12,114 nucleotides of DNA from Parcubacteria group bacterium GW2011_GWA1_47_8. GTDB taxonomy: Bacteria > Patescibacteriota > Minisyncoccia > Phycocordibacterales > UBA1550. Under the pieces are notes generated by a model. That model worked only from the letters and a program-made list of their open reading frames with translations. It searched no databases and was not told where the DNA came from. Positions 1 through 4,539 of the stretch are shown in pieces (within the stretch, counting starts at the first letter, position 1; each line of letters begins with the position of its first letter). Both the position numbers and the translations under genes were made by a program. The stretch covers positions 1 through 12,114 of the forward strand of contig LCOP01000015.1 in assembly GCA_000996605.1 (NCBI GenBank), written 5' to 3'.

Positions 1-206
1 CCTCATGAAGTTGGAATCGCTAGTAATCGCGGGTCAGCTATACCGCGGTGAATACGTTCTCAAGTCTTGTACTCACCGCCCGTCAAGCCAAGGGAGCCGA
101 GAGTGCCCGAAGTCCCACCTTGTGTGGGCCTAAGGTAAGCTTGGTGACAAGGGCTAAGTCGTAACAAGGCACGGCTAGCGGAAGCTGGTCGTGAATCAAT
201 TCAAAA
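1..206 (+). rRNA. rrs: 16S ribosomal RNA, 3' end (partial)
   Basis: This is the last ~200 nt of 16S rRNA, including the 3' part of helix 44, the decoding region and helix 45. The conserved blocks CCGCCCGTC (76-84) and GTCGTAACAAGG (158-169) are present. Helix 45 folds as a perfect 10-bp stem (170-179 with 184-193) capped by the GGAA tetraloop (180-183), the target of KsgA dimethylation. C79 corresponds to E. coli C1402, the base modified by RsmI, whose gene is also in this window. T73 replaces the usual A1396. After helix 45 the canonical GAUCACCUCCUUA is replaced by AATCAATTCAAAA (194-206), so the anti-Shine-Dalgarno core is not recognisable. The exact mature 3' end cannot be read from DNA. 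The 5' part of the gene lies outside the window. Confidence 0.96.
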
Positions 207-522
207 TTATACGTGTATCGTACACCCTTGTGGTGTGCGCTCCACTGAATTGGTCGGTTTTTTCCGCAAGGAAAAAGGATGAAGGTCCTCCCATCTTTAA
301 AAGGGATCCCCCGCACGAGAAGGGTTACTCGCGCAGAAGACCCCATGAGATAGCGCTCTCTTTCGAGCTTTATCTCACAGGGCCGAAAACGGAACAAAAG
401 AAAGAATACTCTTTGCCCGCCTAAGTTTTTCGTTCCCCACTTAAGTTTTTTTTGAAACTTTGGTGGGTGAAAAATTTTGGTGGGTGAATTTAGATATCAC
501 ACATATGCAGTTTCGCAAAGAC
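207..522 (+). other. 16S rRNA trailer, no tRNA or 23S
   Basis: This stretch of about 315 nt follows 16S and contains no tRNA and no start of a 23S gene. It holds several hairpins that fit rRNA processing: GTGTA-TCG-TACAC at about 212-224, a 7-bp stem with a GCAA tetraloop (259-276), and a stem pairing GAGATA near 345 with TATCTC near 371. TGAATTG (245-251) can pair with CAATTCA (198-203) at the 16S tail. A CCTCC occurs at 287-291, some 85 nt past helix 45. ORFs across this stretch show no protein-like features. Confidence 0.7.
459..489 (+). repeat. 17-bp direct repeat in 16S trailer
   Basis: Two copies of TTTGGTGGGTGAA start at 459 and 476, a period of 17 bp. The first copy plus the joining AAAAATTTTGG matches, in reverse complement, positions 3372-3399 inside murD with one substitution and one 1-base indel. 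This suggests a dispersed repeat. Confidence 0.65.
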
Positions 523-553
523 CAAAAAACGCCCATATTATGGGCGTTTTTTG
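523..553 (+). terminator. Intrinsic terminator after 16S rRNA
   Basis: A 14-bp perfect stem pairs 523-536 with 540-553 around a 3-nt loop. Its core is CGCCCAT/ATGGGCG, flanked by A6 upstream and T6 downstream, so it can work in both directions. It closes the 16S transcript before any 23S sequence. A separate promoter begins just downstream. Confidence 0.85.
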
Positions 554-568
554 ACCTTGTGGGAATGC

Positions 569-597
569 TTGACTTTTTGGTGTAAGTGTGCTATTTT
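569..597 (+). promoter_or_regulatory. Sigma70-like promoter for the 627-842 gene
   Basis: A -35 box TTGACT (569-574) is followed by a 17-nt spacer and a -10 box TATTTT (592-597). The predicted start near 604 gives a leader of about 22 nt containing the SD GGGAGGG (614-620), 6 nt before the ATG. This is a conventional leadered layout, unlike most other genes in the window. Confidence 0.7.
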
Positions 598-626
598 TTG
601 TATAGATAAACACGGGAGGGTTTCAA

Positions 627-842
627 ATGTTGAAAAAAACATGGGTGTTAGTTTTTGTGGTTGCGATAGTGGGCGTTGCTATTGCAAAAAAGCAATTAGA
701 TCGTCCCGTGATGCATCTTTCCGATGTTACGGGTAGATGTTTGTCGGGAAACAGCCCGCAGGGAAAACTCGCCTGTGAGTATTTCAAGGACATGAACGCG
801 AGTCAGTATGATCGCGAAAAGATTTTTGATCAACGTTTTTAG
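627..842 (+). CDS. Small membrane-anchored protein, unknown function
   Basis: This 71-residue protein is not recognised. Residues 1-20 form a short positive N-terminus (MLKK) and a hydrophobic segment (WVLVFVVAIVGVAIA), so it is a membrane anchor or an uncleaved signal. The rest is soluble and contains two cysteines, in GRCLSGNS and KLACEYF, which could form a disulfide outside the membrane. The start is fixed by GGGAGGG ending 6 nt upstream and by the TTGACT-17-TATTTT promoter. A bidirectional terminator follows, so it is a single-gene unit converging on the reverse cluster at 924-1377. Its strong SD contrasts with the core genes here. That it is a real gene is supported by promoter, SD and terminator rather than by homology. 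Confidence 0.65.
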   Translation: MLKKTWVLVFVVAIVGVAIAKKQLDRPVMHLSDVTGRCLSGNSPQGKLACEYFKDMNASQYDREKIFDQRF

Positions 843-871
843 CCCCAAGATTAGGGGTTAAAAAACAAAAC

Positions 872-899
872 AGCCGGTCACTCTCGCGAGTGACCGGCT
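872..899. terminator. Bidirectional terminator between convergent genes
   Basis: A perfect 12-bp stem (872-883 with 888-899) closes a TCGC loop. On the reverse strand the hairpin is followed by TGTTTTGTTTTTT, a strong U-tract that ends the 1377-to-924 cluster. On the forward strand it is followed by a weaker T-rich run (CTTCATTCATTTT). A weak CCCC/GGGG hairpin (843-857) precedes it. Confidence 0.8.
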
Positions 900-923
900 T
901 CATTCATTTTATGGCGTACTCAT

Positions 924-1124
924 CTATCTCCTGCGCGAGTTTCTGTGCTTGTGGTGATGGCGTGCCAGATGGTTATTCATCACACACTCCCTTTGCCTCG
1001 GATTAAACCCATGCTTCAGGCGAAAGACGGGATGTCCTACGTAATTTGACGGAGGAAATAATTTTGCAATCAATGACAGGACGGCAGTAGGCGACAGACT
1101 GAAAGGAAGAACAACTATAGGCAT
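924..1124 (-). CDS. Small hypothetical protein, second gene of reverse cluster
   Basis: This 66-residue ORF is not recognised. The first ~45 residues are moderately hydrophobic (for example SPTAVLSLIAKLFPPSNYVG). The last ~18 are His/Arg rich and low in complexity (HLARHHHKHRNSRRR). The start is chosen by a very strong SD: AGGAGG, read from the reverse strand at 1130-1135, ends 5 nt before the ATG. It lies 22 nt after the stop of the upstream reverse gene, so the two are probably co-transcribed and end at the 872-899 terminator. In another reverse frame the 3' end encodes a more natural-looking peptide (SPQAQKLAQEIDEYAIK then stop at about 911). A frameshift or a degraded gene is therefore possible. 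I trust the initiation signal more than the product. Confidence 0.45.
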   Translation of the reverse strand: MPIVVLPFSLSPTAVLSLIAKLFPPSNYVGHPVFRLKHGFNPRQRECVMNNHLARHHHKHRNSRRR

Positions 1125-1146
1125 ACAGACCTCCTGTAGAATGTTT

Positions 1147-1377
1147 TTACAACCACCCTCGTTCTCGGTAGTATTTTTTACGCGCTTCTTCCTCCTTAAT
1201 TCGTGCTTGCGTTATTCGTCGTCGAGCGTAACGAATTTTTGTGTTATTGCGGGATTCTTTCTTGGCACTAATCTTTGTTTGATCCCTCTTTCTCTTTGTT
1301 GGGGTACGCGGTGTACGACCAAAGGTTGGCATACGCCCTGTTTTAGGCAGCATCTTTTTCCCTCTAGGTATGCACAT
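1147..1377 (-). CDS. Small highly basic protein, first gene of reverse cluster
   Basis: This 76-residue protein is extremely rich in Lys and Arg, with a long charged helical C-terminal half (TQARIKEEEARKKYYRERGWL region). No family is recognised; a nucleic-acid-binding role is possible from charge alone. AAGGAGG, read on the reverse strand at 1388-1394, lies 10 nt before the ATG. A plausible reverse promoter is TTGCAA (1470-1475), a 17-nt spacer and TATGTT (1447-1452), giving a leader of about 60 nt. The opposite strand has a long Phe/Ser-rich ORF (1141-1563), which is best read as its shadow. Gene order, SD and the reverse-strand terminator support real expression. Confidence 0.55.
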   Translation of the reverse strand: MCIPRGKKMLPKTGRMPTFGRTPRTPTKRKRDQTKISAKKESRNNTKIRYARRRITQARIKEEEARKKYYRERGWL

Positions 1378-1512
1378 AGGGCAAGAACCTCCTTTTTAGT
1401 AGGTGGAATGTATTGTCGCTTCTCTCAAAAATCTAATACTCATAAAAACATACCACAAGAATCTTGGTATTGCAATGTGGTTGCCGATACCCTCGTGCAT
1501 TTCTTGAGATAC

Positions 1513-1548
1513 TGTATGATAATAGTATGTATGCAGTATGTAGCATAC
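1513..1548 (+). promoter_or_regulatory. Promoter/operator region before the HTH gene
   Basis: TATGAT (1515-1520) is a likely -10 box; no good -35 is seen at the usual distance. Between it and the ATG at 1560 lie repeated GTATG elements and the inverted repeat GTATG-TAG-CATAC (1536-1548), a candidate binding site, possibly for the HTH protein encoded just downstream. No SD is present before the ATG. Confidence 0.4.
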
Positions 1549-1559
1549 GTATATCTAAA

Positions 1560-2243
1560 ATGAAAACGGAATTACGACAAAAAGCGATTGACATGCGTGT
1601 AGATGATGAAGCGAGCTATTCTGAAATTAGAAAAAAGCTGGGTGTTGCAAAGAGCACGCTTAGTTATTGGCTCCGTGAACATCCCCTTAGCTCCAAGCGC
1701 ATTAGTGAGTTGCGAAAAAGTGGATGGGAGAAAGGAGAGGCGTCTCGTGAAAAGTATCGCAATACGATGCGAGAAAAAAAAGAAAAAATACGCGCGCGGG
1801 TGTATCAAACAGAAAAAGAAAAGTTCCAGAATCTTTCGCAAGAAACGCTTTATGTTGCCGGGCTCATGCTGTATTCGGCAGAGGGTGGCAAAAAAGACGC
1901 GCATAGAATCACTCTCGCAAATACAGATGTCGCAATTATCCTCTTCTTTATTAAGTGGGTGCAGATGTTTTTTGATATAGAAACGAGGCAGTTGCGATTT
2001 CAGCTTCATCTATATGAAAATATGAATATTCGTAAAGAGGAGAAGTTTTGGAGAGATTCTTTTTCCGGTAAGATAAAAAAGAGTCAATTTTATAAAACTC
2101 AAATACGACCGCTTAAGGCAGGAAGTTTTACATACAAGGGGTCAAATAACCACGGAACATGTAGTATTTTTGTGAGTAGTACGGAAAAAAAGGTCAAATT
2201 AATCCAGTCAATACGCGCTTTTTTTGACTTACATAAAATTTAA
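1560..2243 (+). CDS. HTH protein with LAGLIDADG-like segment
   Basis: This is a 227-residue protein if the ATG at 1560 is used (MKTELRQKAIDMR). A longer reading from 1464 would run through the promoter region and adds residues that do not look protein-like. Residues about 5-45 form a resolvase/homeodomain-like helix-turn-helix (YSEIRKKLGVAKSTLSYWLR). Residues about 45-90 are a charged helical linker. From about residue 100, YVAGLMLYSAEGGKK followed by ITLANTDVAIILFFIKWV resembles the GL(I/M)xxEG helix and downstream strand of LAGLIDADG-type folds, which in homing endonucleases carry a catalytic acid. Proteins of this layout are, as I recall, common in CPR genomes and usually annotated only as HTH proteins. 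Nuclease activity is inference. The gene ends 24 nt before a tRNA. Confidence 0.75.
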   Translation: MKTELRQKAIDMRVDDEASYSEIRKKLGVAKSTLSYWLREHPLSSKRISELRKSGWEKGEASREKYRNTMREKKEKIRARVYQTEKEKFQNLSQETLYVAGLMLYSAEGGKKDAHRITLANTDVAIILFFIKWVQMFFDIETRQLRFQLHLYENMNIRKEEKFWRDSFSGKIKKSQFYKTQIRPLKAGSFTYKGSNNHGTCSIFVSSTEKKVKLIQSIRAFFDLHKI

Positions 2244-2257
2244 AAACCTGCTATAGT
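2229..2257 (+). promoter_or_regulatory. Promoter of tRNA-Ile
   Basis: An extended -10 box TGC-TATAGT (2249-2257) lies 10 nt before the tRNA. TTACAT (2229-2234) is a possible -35 at 17-nt spacing and lies inside the 3' end of the upstream gene. A TTGACT at 2224-2229 is also present, but its 22-nt spacing is poor. Confidence 0.6.
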
Positions 2258-2267
2258 AATGTGCATT

Positions 2268-2339
2268 GCGGGCGTAGTTCAGTGGTAGAACGCTGTCCTG
2301 ATAAGACAGAGGTCGAAAGTCCGATTCTTTCCGCCCGCA
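2268..2339 (+). tRNA. tRNA-Ile (anticodon GAT)
   Basis: A 72-nt cloverleaf has acceptor GCGGGCG/CGCCCGC with discriminator A2339, D-arm GTTC-AGTGGTA-GAAC, anticodon stem CTGTC/GACAG with loop CTGATAA (anticodon GAT at 2300-2302), a 5-nt variable loop, and T-stem GAAAG/CTTTC. All stems pair. CCA is not encoded. The T-loop reads TCCGATT, so position 55, normally U and modified to pseudouridine, is C. The gene is not in a 16S-23S spacer, where tRNA-Ile is often found, but stands alone behind its own promoter. Confidence 0.93.
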
Positions 2340-2357
2340 CAAAGAAGGACTGTTTTC

Positions 2358-2366
2358 TGGTATGAT
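2358..2366 (+). promoter_or_regulatory. Extended -10 promoter candidate
   Basis: TGG-TATGAT (2358-2366) is a good extended -10 motif without a clear -35. It predicts a start near 2373 and would drive transcription through the structured region up to the palindrome at 2837-2900. Confidence 0.45.
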
Positions 2367-2372
2367 GGGAGA

Positions 2373-2836
2373 ATCTACAAGATCATGGGTGAATACCACC
2401 TGCTACAGGTGCGCAAGTCAAAGAAAGTACCCAGAACCACCAATAGCAGACACAATCTCATGGTTTACATCAATGAAACAAGGCTTCATTCATCAATCGG
2501 CTACATGAGCCCGATGTAGCTTGAGACCAATTATCAGCTAACTTGTGTATCTAAAATTCACGAAGCAAGTGCCTCAAATTAGGGGGTCAGATCAACTAAT
2601 GATTTTTAAAAAAACAAAATCAATCAATAGCTAATATTTTCCGCAAAACGAAAACTAGAAATTATTAGTGTGGGGTAGTCCCGTGAACCTTTTAAATTTT
2701 AACTCGGGAGTACTTCACGAAATATGACAGGTACCCCAAATCTTGCACACCATTCTCTACGTAATTAACCGTTTAATTAGTAGAACTCGTTTCCCTGTGG
2801 TCTCTGCCACAGGAATTTTGATTAGAGACACTAAAG
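2373..2836 (+). ncRNA. Candidate structured non-coding RNA (unassigned)
   Basis: About 460 nt lack a convincing protein gene. The only forward ORF of note, 2362-2508 (48 residues), has no family features. The stretch is rich in pairings: CACCTG/CAGGTG (2397-2411), enclosed by TGGGT/ACCCA (2386-2390 with 2429-2433); AATGAA/TTCATT (2472-2490); GCTACAT/ATGTAGC (2500-2520); a long arm pairing 2595-2605 with 2659-2669; GGGGTA/TACCCC (2672-2677 with 2732-2737), which encloses a possible H-type pseudoknot (TCCCG 2679-2683 with CGGGA 2705-2709, and TGAA 2684-2687 with TTCA 2714-2717); and CCTGTGG/CCACAGG (2794-2813). A promoter-like -10 lies upstream and a terminator downstream. I could not match it to tmRNA, RNase P RNA, 6S or SRP RNA. 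It may instead be several unrelated elements. Confidence 0.4.
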
Positions 2837-2900
2837 AAAAAGGCATAAAAAATGACCGCCCTTTATTTAAATAAAGGGCGGTCATTTTTTATGCCTTTTT
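2837..2900. terminator. 64-bp perfect palindrome, bidirectional terminator
   Basis: The arms 2837-2868 and 2869-2900 are exact reverse complements over 32 bp. The core is GACCGCCC/GGGCGGTC; A-rich and T-rich runs flank it on both sides, so a U-tract follows the core on either strand. It separates the structured region from the murD promoter. The length and perfection exceed an ordinary terminator. Confidence 0.8.
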
Positions 2901-2908
2901 TGAGTTTC

Positions 2909-2917
2909 TGCTATGAT
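2909..2917 (+). promoter_or_regulatory. Promoter of murD, probably leaderless
   Basis: The extended -10 TGC-TATGAT (2909-2917) ends 8 nt before the ATG at 2926, so transcription would start at or within 2 nt of the start codon. There is no SD. The place for a -35 falls in the arm of the palindrome and is poor. Confidence 0.6.
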
Positions 2918-2925
2918 ATGAAGAT

Positions 2926-4362
2926 ATGAAAGAAATGAGCTACAAAACATATTTTAAAGGCAAGCGCATCACGATGCTTGGGCTCGGGCTTTTGGGGCGT
3001 GGAGTCAATGTGGCAAAGTTTCTTGCCGAGCTCGGGGTGGAACTCACGGTCACCGACATGAAGGATGCGGAGACCCTTGCGCCGTCTTTGAAACAGCTTA
3101 AGAAGTTTAAAAATATTCGCTATGTATTGGGCGAGCACAAGCTTGTGGATTTTAAGAATTGCGACATGGTTATCAAGACCGCGGGGGTGCCACTCGACTC
3201 TCCTTATATTACCGAGGCGAAGAAGCATAAAATTCCTGTCGAGATGGATGCTTCACTCTTTGCGAAATTTACGCCCGCGACTATTGTGGGAGTGACGGGG
3301 ACACGGGGGAAGTCGACGGTGACACATTTGCTTGCGCATATTCTCGAGCGCGCGTATCCGAAGCATACCCGCCAAAATTTTTCCACTCACCAAAAATTCA
3401 GAGAAATTAAAGAGGCAGAGAAAAACTTAGGCGGGCATGCTTTCGTGGGTGGTAATGTGCGTGGCATGGCGACACTTCCGCTTCTTAAAAAAACAAAAGT
3501 TGGAGATATTGTAATCCTTGAACTTGACTCGTGGCAGCTCCAAGGGTTTGGCGATGCAAAAATTTCTCCACATATTGCAGTGTTTACAAATTTTTTACCT
3601 GATCACATGAACTACTACCAAGGCGATATGAAAAAGTACTTTGATGATAAGGCGAACATTTTTAAATATCAAAAAGAGGATGAAGTGTTGGTGCTCGGCG
3701 AACAAGCCTACCAAAATTTTGCTACACAAAACTTAGGTAGGCAAGCGGCAATTAAAATAAAGAGTGAGGTGCTCGTCGCGCGCAAAAGTATTGTACCGAA
3801 AACATGGAAGATAAAAATACAGGGGGAGCATAATCGCGACAATATTGCGTGTGCGATTCTCGCATGCCGCGAGCTCGGGGTTTCGGAGCAGGACATCAAG
3901 CGCGGAGTGGAAAGTTTTGTTAGTGTACCGGGGCGGCTTGAGTTGATCCGAATAGTACGCGGTGTGAAATACTTTAACGATACGACTGCAACGACCCCTG
4001 ATGGTAACCGTGTGGCATTAGAAACTTTGTCAGACAAGAAAAGGAAAAATATTGTTTTGATTGCAGGTGGTGCGGATAAAAATCTTGATTACGCCAGCAT
4101 GGCAAAGCTTGTGCATAAGACTGTGAAAGGGCTCGTGCTCATTGATGGAGTAGCAACAGAAAAGCTTCTTGCGCTGATTCCTAAAAAAACTTCATACCCT
4201 GTATGTATTGTGGATAGCATGCAAGACGCAGTGAGGGCGGCGCGCGAGTACGCGTGCCGCGGCGACACCGTGCTCCTCTCTCCCGGAGCCGCAAGCTTTG
4301 GTGTATTCAAAAATGAATTTGACCGCGGGGACCAGTTTGTCAAAATGGTGAAGAAGCTATGA
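2926..4362 (+). CDS. murD: UDP-N-acetylmuramoylalanine--D-glutamate ligase
   Basis: MurD adds D-glutamate to UDP-MurNAc-L-Ala in the cytoplasm, using ATP, during peptidoglycan precursor synthesis. The protein has 478 residues, slightly longer than the usual ~450. An N-terminal Rossmann-type domain starts MLGLGLLGRG (17-26). The P-loop is GTRGKST (125-131), with Arg where MurD usually has Asn. The central domain has ELDSWQL (199-205) and TNFLPDHMNYY (221-231). GEHNRDNI and VPGRLE open the C-terminal domain, and SPGAASFGVFKNEFDRGDQF lies near the end. An insertion at about residues 142-170 contains the dispersed-repeat peptide RQNFSTHQKF. The start ATG at 2926 sits at the predicted transcription start; a second Met is 3 codons later. 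The stop TGA lies in the left target duplication of the mobile element, and murC follows. Confidence 0.96.
   Translation: MKEMSYKTYFKGKRITMLGLGLLGRGVNVAKFLAELGVELTVTDMKDAETLAPSLKQLKKFKNIRYVLGEHKLVDFKNCDMVIKTAGVPLDSPYITEAKKHKIPVEMDASLFAKFTPATIVGVTGTRGKSTVTHLLAHILERAYPKHTRQNFSTHQKFREIKEAEKNLGGHAFVGGNVRGMATLPLLKKTKVGDIVILELDSWQLQGFGDAKISPHIAVFTNFLPDHMNYYQGDMKKYFDDKANIFKYQKEDEVLVLGEQAYQNFATQNLGRQAAIKIKSEVLVARKSIVPKTWKIKIQGEHNRDNIACAILACRELGVSEQDIKRGVESFVSVPGRLELIRIVRGVKYFNDTTATTPDGNRVALETLSDKKRKNIVLIAGGADKNLDYASMAKLVHKTVKGLVLIDGVATEKLLALIPKKTSYPVCIVDSMQDAVRAAREYACRGDTVLLSPGAASFGVFKNEFDRGDQFVKMVKKL
3372..3399 (-). repeat. Dispersed repeat copy inside murD
   Basis: Read on the reverse strand, this segment matches 459-480 in the 16S trailer with one substitution and one 1-base indel. 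In murD it is in frame and encodes about residues 149-158, within a segment that looks like an insertion between the P-loop helix and the FVGGN strand. Confidence 0.5.
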
Positions 4363-4539
4363 ATCCCGTTAGAGGTTACCAGCTCACTTTCGCCAGAACA
4401 TAAGGTTGAGCTCAAGTGATGGCGAGCAGGCACCGTTTATAAAAAAAGCTAGTAGAAGAATATCGATAAATGTGCTATTTTTACCAAACATCAAGTAACT
4501 ACGGAAATTTAATAATTTCCTACCTCTAACGGGATGAAT
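4359..4539. mobile_element. MITE-like insertion between murD and murC
   Basis: A 169-bp element (4365-4533) has 12-bp perfect terminal inverted repeats, CCCGTTAGAGGT (4365-4376) and ACCTCTAACGGG (4522-4533). It is flanked by the 6-bp direct repeat ATGAAT (4359-4364 and 4534-4539), as expected of a target-site duplication. It encodes no transposase. The interior is structured: AGCTCA (4383-4388) can pair with TGAGCT near 4408-4413, and CGCCA near 4394-4398 can pair with TGGCG near 4420-4424 in crossing order, as in a pseudoknot. GGAAATT-TAAT-AATTTCC (4503-4520) is a hairpin near the right end. The left ATGAAT contains the murD stop and the right one the murC start. Removing the element and one repeat restores an ATGA overlap of the two genes. 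The IS family that would move it is unknown. Confidence 0.8.

Noticed and set aside
191..424. ORFs across the 16S tail and trailer on both strands
   Set aside because: They overlap rRNA and processing hairpins and look random in composition.
1141..1563. Forward 140-residue Phe/Ser-rich ORF
   Set aside because: It lies opposite the Lys/Arg-rich reverse gene, whose SD, promoter and terminator are better; its composition is that of a shadow frame.
2590..2836. tmRNA (ssrA), suggested by a tag-like stretch GCAAAACGAAAACTA and nearby pseudoknot pairing
   Set aside because: No tRNA-like 3' end with a TTCRA T-loop and no matching acceptor are present, and the reading frame does not give a typical tag ending in Ala residues. 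A permuted form was also looked for and not found.
2373..2836. RNase P RNA
   Set aside because: The conserved GAGGAAAGUC and ACAGAA blocks are absent; AAAGAAAGTACCC is only loosely similar.
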